Shown here: piece by piece, positions 1 to 7,842 of the stretch | Layout of the letters: every line of letters begins with the position of its first letter | How positions within the stretch are numbered: the stretch's first letter is position 1 | From: CAIXSC01 sp046349855 | GTDB taxonomy: Bacteria; Planctomycetota; Planctomycetia; Pirellulales; Pirellulaceae | Assembly (NCBI GenBank): GCA_046349855.1 | Contig: JAXMBM010000028.1 | Coordinates: forward strand, 24,365-88,364 | Reading direction: 5' to 3' | Length of the DNA: 64,000 nt | The notes under the pieces: model-generated | What the model saw: the letters and a program-made list of their open reading frames with translations, nothing else | What the model was told of the DNA's origin: nothing | The model's database searches: none | Program-made: the position numbers and the translations under genes

Positions 1-249
1 AGGGGGAAAAAGGCAGCAAGGACGGCGGATGAACGCATGACGGCGGCTCCACGAACGGCAGAATGGTAACGACTCTGATCCGATCGCGAAAAATAGACGA
101 AAGTCGAGTCGCGATACAATCTCAGAATCGGGAGCGCTCGCCGCGGAACAGGCCCCTCGTGGTACCGTACTGGCCGGCGGCACGCCAGCCGTGAGCGCTG
201 CGCCCGGGCGATTCCAAAGCCGTTTTAGCAACGTGACTTAGCGGAACGG

Positions 250-310
250 CTCCGGGGGGACTAGTTGGACAGCGCTAGGTTGTCATAGTCGTGGATCGCT
301 CCGCGATCCA
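250..310 (+). repeat. Dispersed repeat with terminal palindrome, left copy
   Basis: The 48 bp at 263-310 match the reverse complement of 49262-49309 at 45 of 48 positions. The right part is a dyad, TGGATCGC-TCC-GCGATCCA. The left part (TCCGGGGG, then TAGTTGGACAGCG) also matches 48089-48129 in direct orientation, with an insertion in the latter. Three related pieces around the two transposase fragments suggest a dispersed intergenic repeat family in this genome. I cannot name the family. Confidence 0.6.
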
Positions 311-463
311 ACGTCCGGACACAGAGGCGTTGGTTGGTAGAACGTTCCACGACAACGCCCTGCATTGCCATAAGCCACGCTAAGTCGCACCCAAGTAAAC
401 ACTTTACGCTGCCTGAAACCTACCCAGGGCGTTGCCGCTGGGCTGACATATTAAGCCCCTTCA

Positions 464-485
464 GGCAACGCTGTGAAGCATTTTT
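464..485 (+). repeat. Short direct repeat, copy 1 of 2
   Basis: A 22-bp stretch beginning GGCAACGCTGTGAAGC and running into a T tract is identical to 48163-48184, on the same strand. Both copies lie 0.1-0.2 kb outside the transposase fragments' left or right edge as drawn on the plus strand. It probably belongs to a larger dispersed intergenic element. Confidence 0.6.
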
Positions 486-607
486 TCGTCCATCCGGGTT
501 TCGTGTGGGTTCGGCGGCAAAGTCAGGCTCTGTCCGACGGTAGTCCGGGTCGTCGCCGCGGTGTGGTTAAGCGCGGCTGGCGCCGCGGGATTTTCGGAGG
601 CATCTCT

Positions 608-1428
608 TTCTCGGACGATCCCACAGTAAACCCAGAAGGACCGTTATTGAGCGGAAAATGGTCGCAGGTGCGCGAGGGCTTGGATGGGCAACTGGTGCCG
701 ACGGAATCGGGCGCCGAGACTTTCATTGTGTGCCGTAGTCTGGATCGCGACACCAAAGAGCGCGCGATTCGCGAACGCTTCGAGGCGCGGATGGAGAAAG
801 GTCTGTCGCGGATTCAGGCGGCTTGTGAAAAACGTTGCTATCAAGTCGGGGTGATCGAACGTCGTATTGGGCGACTGCTCGCCAAGAATTCGCGTGCGAC
901 GGGGCTGTACGAGGTAACCGTCAAGACCGGCGAGAAAGGCGGGGCCCAACTCGCGTGGTCCAAGAAGAGCAACCAAGCGGAACTTCTGCAGCGCGCGAGG
1001 ATGTTACGTGTTGCGTAGCAACGTCTCGAATGGTCGGCCGAGGAACTCTGGCGAAGACCCATTCAGCTGACGGAGGCAGAGGCCGCGTTCGGATTCAGAA
1101 GGACGAGCTGCAACTACGGCCGGTCTGGCATCAGAAGACCGAACGGGTCAAGGCGCGCATCTTGGTCTGCTTCCTGGCCTACGTGCTGCATAAGACGCTC
1201 GAAGGATGGTCCAAGCGCGCCCGGCCTCGGGAGCAGCGTGCCGACGCTGCTGGAAGAAGTCGCCCGGATCCCGACAGCACGGACGTGATGCTTCCCACCA
1301 CCGACGGCCGGACGTTGAAGATCCGTTGCGTCGTACGGCCCGACCAAGCTCAGGCGATCCTTCTCGATCGCCTCGGACTCGAGCTGCCTCACCGCCTCCG
1401 CCCGTTTCGCGGAATTGGCCAAATGTAG
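608..1428 (+). pseudogene. IS1634-like transposase C-terminal fragment, frameshifted
   Basis: The translation reads through the same protein as the right-hand copy (start LSGKWSQVREGLDG) but breaks near 1003-1018, where small deletions relative to the other copy create a stop. The frame resumes from about 1100 and ends near 1428 with RGIGQM. The N-terminal half of an IS1634-family transposase (usually around 550 residues, carrying the first catalytic aspartates) is absent. The Y-x2-x-x3-E-x6-K signature region is damaged here but intact in the right copy. This is a non-functional remnant. Confidence 0.8.
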
Positions 1429-1508
1429 TGCCAACTTTTCGGGGGTCCTTGCATTGAAAAACAAGGACTTACGTGCATTTTTCGAGCGCAACTGCGGAAG
1501 TTGGGCTA
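608..1508 (+). mobile_element. Truncated IS1634-like element, decayed left copy
   Basis: About 900 bp are near-identical to the reverse complement of 48325-49224. Both copies begin at the same point (TTCTCGGACGATCCC) and end at the same point (GAAGTTGGGCTA), after which the flanks differ completely. Only the C-terminal half of a transposase gene is present, so neither copy is an autonomous IS. I saw no convincing terminal inverted repeats or target duplication. An imperfect 22-bp direct repeat (379-400 and 1505-1526) brackets the region, but the second copy overlaps the element end. Confidence 0.75.
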
Positions 1509-1647
1509 AGTTGCACCCGAATAAACGTTTCACACGACCTGCAGCCGAAGAACTTGGTGTTGCCCAACGAGAACTCGTCACGTTGGTCTGTCCGGAGCAC
1601 ACCGTACCCTTCGTAAGTCTCGGAACCTCGGTTGAGAGTACTCACCT

Positions 1648-1911
1648 ATGAAGCCTGCTGTGATCACCATCGTTTCAGCTTTCGCTTTCGCCGCTCTGGG
1701 AGTGATGGCAGCCTTTGGGATCGCGATGTACGCTCCGACACCGCCGACCGAGCGGCCCGATTTCGAACGCACGATGTTCATCGTGCTCCCGCTTGCTGGC
1801 AGCGTAATCGGGTGGCTGACCGCTTACTTCGCACTCCCCTATCGCCACCCTGCCGGTGTGAGCCGCTCGTCGGTACGCCTCGCGGACGAACCCCGTCGTG
1901 ATACTGCCTGA
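1648..1911 (+). CDS. Small predicted membrane protein, unknown
   Basis: This 87-residue frame has two hydrophobic segments, roughly residues 4-29 and 43-64, separated by a short acidic/proline-rich loop, and a charged tail. That is the shape of a two-span inner-membrane protein. The start is ATG with no strong ribosome site. The stop codon lies inside a direct repeat (CTGCCTGATGGT at 1904-1915 and 1920-1931, period 16 bp), so the 3' end may have been altered by a small duplication. No family is recognised. It stands alone between the IS remnant and a broken gene. Confidence 0.45.
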   Translation: MKPAVITIVSAFAFAALGVMAAFGIAMYAPTPPTERPDFERTMFIVLPLAGSVIGWLTAYFALPYRHPAGVSRSSVRLADEPRRDTA

Positions 1912-2057
1912 TGGTGATGCTGCCTGATGGTCGATTCGCATGCCGGGTAGAAAGGGCTGGCCGTGGCGGTAGATGGCTCGGCGACACGACGTGACGCGGC
2001 ACCGGTATGACGCTGTACCAGGTGGCGGATCGGTCGGCGATGGGCGGTCGATGATTG

Positions 2058-2095
2058 GCAGTCGGCGATCAGCAGTCGGCGATCAGCGGTCGGCA
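2058..2095. repeat. 14-bp tandem repeat, two full units and a partial
   Basis: The unit GCAGTCGGCGATCA occurs at 2058-2071 and 2072-2085, followed by a degenerate partial unit to 2095. Related GGTCGGCGAT pieces sit just upstream. This looks like slippage-prone intergenic sequence; no function is evident. Confidence 0.7.
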
Positions 2096-2106
2096 GGGTG
2101 ATGAGT

Positions 2107-2125
2107 TGGACCACGGAGTGGTCCA
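2107..2125. repeat. Perfect hairpin-forming dyad
   Basis: Eight-base arms TGGACCAC and GTGGTCCA flank a GGA loop. No T tract follows on the plus strand, so this is not a classical terminator. The architecture (arm-GGA-arm) resembles the dyad at 49259-49283. Confidence 0.55.
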
Positions 2126-2284
2126 CTACTTTGGGGCACGCGATTTTCTTGGAAATCGGCGACACGTTTTTCTGCCGATTCCGCTGATATCCCTGGGTGA
2201 GCCAGAGGTGCGGTAACACGTCGCCCCACGCTCGCCAGGTGGAACACCAGGTGGAATAGGCCGCTCGGTTAACGGAGAAACGCC

Positions 2285-3778
2285 ATGAAACGTACCCTGT
2301 TCCTGCTCTACGGACTGGTCTGCTACGGGCTGTTCCTGGGGGTCTTGCTGTATACGGTCGGAAACATCGATACGGCCGCGGAAGTCTACGCGCGTGCCTG
2401 GCGGAAAGGGACCGAGGCGCAACAGCGCACCCTGATCGACCGCGTCGTACAGACGTGTCGGTTGTCCGAGAATCCCGCACAGGCGGTCAACCTGGCGCTC
2501 CATGTCGTGACGATTGAACCGACGCTTTCCTTCGGAGATCTCGATCCCCTGATTACGCAGACCTTGGTGGCTCGCGAACGTTCGTCGTCCCCCAGCGGAG
2601 CCATCGATATTCACCACCCGCGGCCGCGGGATTCCCTGGAGCTTGTCCGCCAGCGTCTGGAACTCGCCCTGCAGCGGCCTGTCCCGCCTGCACGCCAACG
2701 CGAATTGCAAGAGGCGGCGACCGCCGTCAGTGTCCTGAGGACCGGGACGCCCGCCGTGCATGCTCCTCAAGCCCTGCACCAACTCCCCAGCGGCACTCCC
2801 GAGGAATTGCAGCGGATCGGTGACGACTCATCACAGCCCGCATGGAATCGCGGCAAAGCGGTGCTGGCAGCAGGGCGACAACTGGAAGACGCAGGGGGAG
2901 ACAGCACGGGGGCGCTGAAGGCGTATCGCCAGGCCCTGGACCTCCTCCGGCCGGCCTATCCCTACACAGGGGGTGTGCGTGCTCAGTTGGGCACCGGCCA
3001 CGGGAACGATGCCGCAGCCGATGCCGATGAATGCCGTTTGGTCGCGCGGCCGCTTTGAGGCTGATCTGCAGCGGCTGGCCCCGGACAATTCGCGCAGCCG
3101 ACCGGTGGACTGTCGTTCGGTCTGTCGGGCGTGCCCCTGCCCAGCGATGCCATCCTGGCGGCGCATCGAGCTGCGAGATCCGGCGGTAACTGCGGCCGAT
3201 CAGGGCTACCGCACCAGCTTCCACGGCTGGTTCTGGTGGAACACGGGCGGAAATCGTTCGTGGGCGTGCTGCCGGGACGCTATCGCCTTGAGGTCCGCGG
3301 ACACCAGGCTCGCTGGGGCTCCGATAACGCTCGTCTGATGCGGCTCCTGCAAGTCGACACCGAGGACTGGCCCGACGAGGTGAACATCACCACGGAGACT
3401 CTGGAACTGCCTCCCGCCCAGCTCCGGCTGGCGGAAGAAATTCGCCTGACCTTCCCGTCGAACGGTGCCGCGGTCAATCTGGACGAGGCCTTGTTTCGCT
3501 GGCGAGAGGTCCCTGGCGACTATTACGAGGTGCGGTTCGAGTACACTACCGAAGCCACCGCACCCCTCAGTACCACCTTCGCCGTGATTCGCACCGAGTC
3601 CCCCGAGCTGTCGCTGAACCGACTCGACGCGGCGGATCGCAAGTCGATCAGCGAGAACCTGCTCGAGGGCCGTACCGGAGGATGGTCGGTGGAGGCCTTC
3701 ACGTCGACGGGACGGCGGATGGGCGTGTCGCTGGATACCCCGCGGTTCGTCGTCGCTCGCCCCCTGCCTCAACCTTAA
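2285..3778 (+). pseudogene. Frameshifted gene of unknown function with a membrane-anchor head
   Basis: Translation starts at ATG 2285 behind a good ribosome site (ACGGAGAA). The first 28 residues (MKRTLFLLYGLVCYGLFLGV...) are a hydrophobic segment resembling the N-terminus of NnrU/MddA-type membrane methyltransferases, but the rest does not follow that family. The frame continues with alpha-helical, TPR-like sequence to a stop at 3058. Coding-like sequence continues in another frame from about 2990 to 3250 (for example RFEADLQRLAPDNS and DQGYRTSFHGWFWWNT). It then returns to the first frame from about 3245 to the stop at 3778 (KSFVGVLPGRYRLEVRG... to ARPLPQP). GC-rich third positions persist throughout, so I read one gene with at least two frameshifts rather than two genes. 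An assembly error is the main alternative. Confidence 0.5.
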
Positions 3779-3945
3779 GCGTCATCACGGCGTCCGGTTG
3801 AGTCCGTTCCAGAACGCCAGGCGCGACTGGTGCCCGGCGGCAGCCGGAGCACTCAAAGGAAAACGTCAGGTCCAGGAGGCGGAACTGCTGCCGTATGGCG
3901 ACGCGTCGGTTCGCAGCGTGACGTCCCCGCCACAACCGTGATCGC

Positions 3946-5139
3946 CTACGTGTGATAGTCCGCGTTGATCCGGATGTACTCGTGTCCCAGATCACTGGTC
4001 CAGAAACGGCAATGAGCGGCCCCTTCGGCCAACGTCAGTTCGACGCGAGTTTCTCGATTGTTCTTGATGGACGACGACACCGTGGCCGCATCAAAGGCCA
4101 CCGGGGCGCCCTGGCGATAGAGGCACAGGCCGTTGAGGTGCAGATCCAGCCGGGCGGGATCGAACGGGACACCGGCATAGCCGGCCGCCGAGACGATGCG
4201 GCCCCAGTTCGGATCGGCACCACAGATGGCCGTCTTGACGAGCGCGCTCTCGGCGATCGTCTTGGCGATCTGACGGGCCTCGGCCCAGGTGCGCGTTCCG
4301 CGGACATCGATCGTGATGAGGTGCGAGGAACCTTCCCCGTCGTCGGGAATCTGGCGGCACAGTTCGCTGCACAACGCCTCCAGGGCAGCCTGAAAGAGCT
4401 CCAGATCTTCCGCCGCGAGCGAGCCGGTACCGGCGGCACCGCTGGCCAGCAACAGCACCGTATCGTTGGTGCTCATGTGCCCTTCCACGGCAATGCAATT
4501 GAACGTCGTTTCGACCGCCCTGGACAGCGCCTCCTGGGCCTGGGTGGCGGTGAGCGGCGCGTCGGTCAACACCACTCCCAGCATCGTGGCCATGTTGGGA
4601 CCAATCATGCCGGCGCCCTTACACATGCCCGCCAGCCGCACCGTGCGACCGCCGCAGTCCAGCGAGCGGGACGCCACCTTGTGAAACTGGTCGGTGGTCA
4701 TGATGCCACGCGCCGCCGACAGGAACGCGGCCTCATCGTCGCCCAGTTGCGCGGCGGCGGCCTTGGCCCCCACGGCAATCTTCTCCAGCGGCAAAAACTC
4801 GCCGATGATCCCGGTCGACATGACCAGCGCCTGATCGGCGGTGGCGCCACAGGCCACCGCCGCGAGATGAGCCATGGTGGCCGCATCACGCAGTCCGCGT
4901 TCGCCCGTGCAGGCATTCGCGTTTCCCGAATTCACCGCTACCACGCGAGTGTCCGCCGACGGAGTCCGCTGGCGGTCGTAGGCGACGGGCGCGGCGTACA
5001 CCAGATTGCGCGTGTAGACGCCGGCGGCCGTGGCCCCCCCGGGGCAATGGATGAGCGTGAAGTCGGGCCGACTGGCATCGCGCTTGATGCCGCAGTGCAC
5101 GCCCGCCAGGCGAAATCCGGCCGGAACTTGAATCGTCAT
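3946..5139 (-). CDS. argJ: Bifunctional ornithine acetyltransferase/N-acetylglutamate synthase ArgJ
   Basis: ArgJ moves the acetyl group from N-acetylornithine to glutamate, closing the cyclic arginine pathway; many members also use acetyl-CoA. The 397-residue length is normal. The self-cleavage site is visible as NMATML at residues 182-187, where Thr185 should become the N-terminal nucleophile of the beta chain. The oxyanion region MSTGIIGE (107-114) and the Asn/Ser-rich NSGNANACTG (70-79) are conserved. The gene lies 80 bp downstream of argC on the same strand, consistent with an argC-argJ transcript. Whether it is mono- or bifunctional cannot be read from sequence by eye. Confidence 0.96.
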   Translation of the reverse strand: MTIQVPAGFRLAGVHCGIKRDASRPDFTLIHCPGGATAAGVYTRNLVYAAPVAYDRQRTPSADTRVVAVNSGNANACTGERGLRDAATMAHLAAVACGATADQALVMSTGIIGEFLPLEKIAVGAKAAAAQLGDDEAAFLSAARGIMTTDQFHKVASRSLDCGGRTVRLAGMCKGAGMIGPNMATMLGVVLTDAPLTATQAQEALSRAVETTFNCIAVEGHMSTNDTVLLLASGAAGTGSLAAEDLELFQAALEALCSELCRQIPDDGEGSSHLITIDVRGTRTWAEARQIAKTIAESALVKTAICGADPNWGRIVSAAGYAGVPFDPARLDLHLNGLCLYRQGAPVAFDAATVSSSIKNNRETRVELTLAEGAAHCRFWTSDLGHEYIRINADYHT

Positions 5140-5219
5140 CGCAGCGCCTCGCAGCCAGGAACGGGGAACGGGGAAGGAAGCGGCAACCGGAGCACTCGGG
5201 CTCCAGCGAGTTCCGCGCC

Positions 5220-6236
5220 CTACAGCAGGGCCGTCGTTTCCGGAAAACCGTACATCAGATTGAAATTCTGGACCGCCGCGCCCGACGCCCCTTTGATCAG
5301 GTTGTCGATGCAGCTGATGGTGAGCACGCGTTGCCGAACCCGGCGCACCGTGATGTCGCAGAAATTCGTATGGGCCACGTCCTTGGTAGCCGGCAAAGAC
5401 TCGCGGACCCGTACAAACGGGGCCGACTGGTAGGCGTCGCGCAGGGCGGCCAACAATTCGGCTTCGCTGACGTCCCGGGTGGGCCGCGCGTAGGCGGTGG
5501 TGAGGATTCCGCGGTCCATGGGAATGAGATGCGGTGTGAAAATCACACTGACCTCCTGGCCCGTCGCGCGGCGAATCACCTGATCAATTTCCGGCGTATG
5601 CCGGTGTCGCCCCACGCTGTACGCCGACAGGCTTTCATTGCACTCCGGAAAGTGCGTATTCAGTTTCGGAGTCCGCCCCGCGCCACTCACACCACTCTTG
5701 CTGTCGACCACAATATCGTGCGGTTCGATCAGTCCGGCGCGGAGCAGGGGAGCGAGCGCGAGGATGGCCGACGTGGGATAGCATCCGGGATTGGCCACCA
5801 GCGACGCACCGACGATCCGCTCGCGGAACCACTCGGGAAGTCCGTACACCGTCGGCCCGACTCGCGCCGGATCGGGATGATCGTGCTCGTACCACTCCCG
5901 ATAGGAGGCCGCACTGTCGAGCCGGTAATCGGCGCTGAAATCGACGACCCGCGCTCCAGCCTCGAGTAACTGGCAGACCGCCTCGGCCGAGGCGGCATGC
6001 GGCAGGCAGCTGAAGACGCAGTCCGCGCGCCGAGCGACTTCCTGCGGCGTCAGGTCTTCGAGCGCCAGGGACAAGCGGCCAAACAGTTGCGGGTGGACCG
6101 CTCCCACCGCCGGTCGCCCTTCCTGCCGGCTGGTGAGCACCGTCATTTCGACGTGCGGATGCCGCAGCAGCAGCTTGATCAGTTCGAGCGCCGTGTAACC
6201 GGTCGCCCCCAATATGCCCACTCGCACCTTGGCCAC
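5220..6236 (-). CDS. argC: N-acetyl-gamma-glutamyl-phosphate reductase ArgC
   Basis: This NADPH-dependent enzyme reduces N-acetylglutamyl phosphate to the semialdehyde in arginine synthesis. The Rossmann motif GILGATGYTALEL is at the N-terminus. The catalytic cysteine sits in NPGCYPT, followed by DSKSGVSGAGR and the C-terminal HTPEIDQV region typical of the family. I prefer the GTG start at 6236 because GAGGGG lies 7 bases upstream and the protein then begins VAKVRVGILGATGY, as ArgC proteins usually do (338 residues). In-frame TTG (6269) and ATG (6263) starts would add about ten residues but lack a ribosome site. Confidence 0.95.
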   Translation of the reverse strand: MAKVRVGILGATGYTALELIKLLLRHPHVEMTVLTSRQEGRPAVGAVHPQLFGRLSLALEDLTPQEVARRADCVFSCLPHAASAEAVCQLLEAGARVVDFSADYRLDSAASYREWYEHDHPDPARVGPTVYGLPEWFRERIVGASLVANPGCYPTSAILALAPLLRAGLIEPHDIVVDSKSGVSGAGRTPKLNTHFPECNESLSAYSVGRHRHTPEIDQVIRRATGQEVSVIFTPHLIPMDRGILTTAYARPTRDVSEAELLAALRDAYQSAPFVRVRESLPATKDVAHTNFCDITVRRVRQRVLTISCIDNLIKGASGAAVQNFNLMYGFPETTALL

Positions 6237-6334
6237 CGCATCGCCCCTCGGTTCCCAGCTCATCGCCAATACGTCAAGGACGACAGTATAGCGGCACCAC
6301 CGCCGGGCGAAACTCCCGGCCGCGGAGAAGCGGG

Positions 6335-7777
6335 TTACGGCGCCAGCAACAGGCGGCTGGGAGCCTTGAGGTAGCTGATCACGTCGTTCAAGAACCGCGC
6401 CGCGGCCGCGCCATCCACCAGCCGGTGATCGTACGACAGGCTCAGCGGCAACATCAGCCGAGGGACGATGGCGTCATTCACAACCACCGGGAGCTTGCGC
6501 GCTCGTCCCAGCAGCAGAATGGCCACCTCAGGCGTATTCACGATCGGGGTCGCGTAGGTACCGCCGACAGCTCCCAGATTGCTGATGGTGAACGTACTGC
6601 CGCGCAGGTCGTCGATCGTGAACTGGTTGTCCCGCACCTTGTCCGCCAGCGAAGCCAGCTGTCGAGCAATTTCGGGAATCGACAGCTGATCGGCGTTCCG
6701 CAGCGAGGGGACGACGAGACCTCGATCCGCATCGACGGCAATCCCGATGTGCACGTAATCCTTGTAGATAATCGAGCCGTTTTCGAGATCGATCGAGGCG
6801 TTGATCACAGGGTTGTTGCGGAGGGCCATGGCCACCGACTTGATGACAAACGGCAGGGTGGTGAGCTTGATGCCCCGAGCCGCATAGTCTTCCTTGCTGG
6901 TCTGCCGGATCCGTTCCAGTTCCGTGACATCGGCGTCGTCCATGTTGGTAACGCGCGGCACGGTCGACCACGACTCGTGCATCTTGGCAGCGATCGTCTT
7001 GCGGATCTTGGTCAGTTTTTCGACGCGGATCGGTCCCCAGGCATCGGCGGCGGCGCCTTCGACGACCGTGGGGGTGGTGGTCGTGGGACTGGCGGCGACT
7101 GCCGTACGTGCCGGGGCCGTCACCGCGCCATTACGAATCACCAGATTCGCCTGCCGTACCGCTTCCAGGACGTCCTCGCGCGTGATCCGGCCACCTTCAC
7201 CCGAGCCACTCACCCGCTGCAGATCGACGCCGACTTCCCGAGCGAAACGACGGACCGCCGGACCGGCGGCCACGGCTCCTCCCGCATCGCTGGCGGGCGC
7301 TGCGGCGGCGGCGGGTGGATTCGCCACCGGCACCGCGGGCCGAGCTGCGGCCGGGGAAGCGGGGGCGGGAGACGACGCGGCAGGCGCCGCCGGAACGGGT
7401 GCCGGAGCTGGCGCCGCGGCAGGAGCCGGTTTGGCGGGAGCGGCCGGAGCGGCAGCCGGTGTTTCGGGCCGAGGTGTGGCGGGAGCAGCAGCGGCGGGGC
7501 GGGCAGCGGCCGGAGCGGCTGCCGGCGCAGGAGCACTGCTGCCCGCTTCCAGCACGACGACCGTCGCCCCGATCGGGACACTGTCGCCCGCCTTCACCAG
7601 GATCCGCGCCACTCGTCCGGCATGGCTGCTCGGCAGCGTCACCGTGGCCTTATCCGTTTCGACTTCCAGGATCCCCTGATCCTTCTTGATTTCGTCCCCC
7701 ACGTTCACGAGGACTTCCAGCACATCGCCGGCCTTGATGCCGTCGCCCAGTTCGGGCAGCTTGACTTCGATTTCCAT
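6335..7777 (-). CDS. aceF: Dihydrolipoyl acetyltransferase, pyruvate dehydrogenase E2
   Basis: This is the E2 core of the pyruvate dehydrogenase complex, transferring acetyl groups to CoA. Domains in order: one lipoyl domain (residues 1-76, lipoylated lysine expected at Lys43 in ETDKATV); a long Ala/Pro linker (about 80-165); a peripheral-subunit binding domain (about 168-210, VRRFAREVGVDLQRVSGSG); and the catalytic domain (about 245-480) with the active-site HRLVDG motif at His451/Asp455. It is encoded 65 bp downstream of the homodimeric E1 gene on the same strand, so the two are likely cotranscribed. A single lipoyl domain is fewer than in Escherichia coli AceF. No E3 gene is adjacent. Confidence 0.95.
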   Translation of the reverse strand: MEIEVKLPELGDGIKAGDVLEVLVNVGDEIKKDQGILEVETDKATVTLPSSHAGRVARILVKAGDSVPIGATVVVLEAGSSAPAPAAAPAAARPAAAAPATPRPETPAAAPAAPAKPAPAAAPAPAPVPAAPAASSPAPASPAAARPAVPVANPPAAAAAPASDAGGAVAAGPAVRRFAREVGVDLQRVSGSGEGGRITREDVLEAVRQANLVIRNGAVTAPARTAVAASPTTTTPTVVEGAAADAWGPIRVEKLTKIRKTIAAKMHESWSTVPRVTNMDDADVTELERIRQTSKEDYAARGIKLTTLPFVIKSVAMALRNNPVINASIDLENGSIIYKDYVHIGIAVDADRGLVVPSLRNADQLSIPEIARQLASLADKVRDNQFTIDDLRGSTFTISNLGAVGGTYATPIVNTPEVAILLLGRARKLPVVVNDAIVPRLMLPLSLSYDHRLVDGAAAARFLNDVISYLKAPSRLLLAP

Positions 7778-7842
7778 GATTCGTCAGCGGGCCTGCGGCC
7801 CGCGGCTGAAGGGTAGAGCCAGAATTCGAGGGGACAGCACGC

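Larger units (their letters stand above)
1..607. other. Intergenic region with dispersed repeats, no credible gene
   Basis: No reading frame here has coding character: the frames are short, overlap on both strands and match nothing I recognise. The region holds repeat-like pieces. A segment at 250-310 recurs near the right-hand transposase copy. A small dyad has arms CCCAG (423-427) and CTGGG (438-442). A segment at 464-485 recurs at 48163-48184. A 22-bp segment at 379-400 (begins GCTAAGTCGCACCC) recurs with 3 mismatches at 1505-1526. The composition suggests a decayed intergenic region next to an insertion sequence. Confidence 0.6.
1912..2284. other. Intergenic region with short tandem repeats and a dyad
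   Basis: About 370 bp carry no supported gene. The region contains GCAGTCGGCGATCA twice in tandem (2058-2071, 2072-2085) with a third partial unit to 2095, and a perfect hairpin with arms TGGACCAC/GTGGTCCA around GGA (2107-2125). The last bases hold the ribosome site (ACGGAGAA) of the frame starting at 2285. Confidence 0.6.

Noticed and set aside
3952..5433. Long open frame on the plus strand opposite argJ
   Set aside because: It is the antisense shadow of a high-GC gene; the translation is Arg/Gly/His-rich and has no family features, while argJ on the other strand has full conservation.
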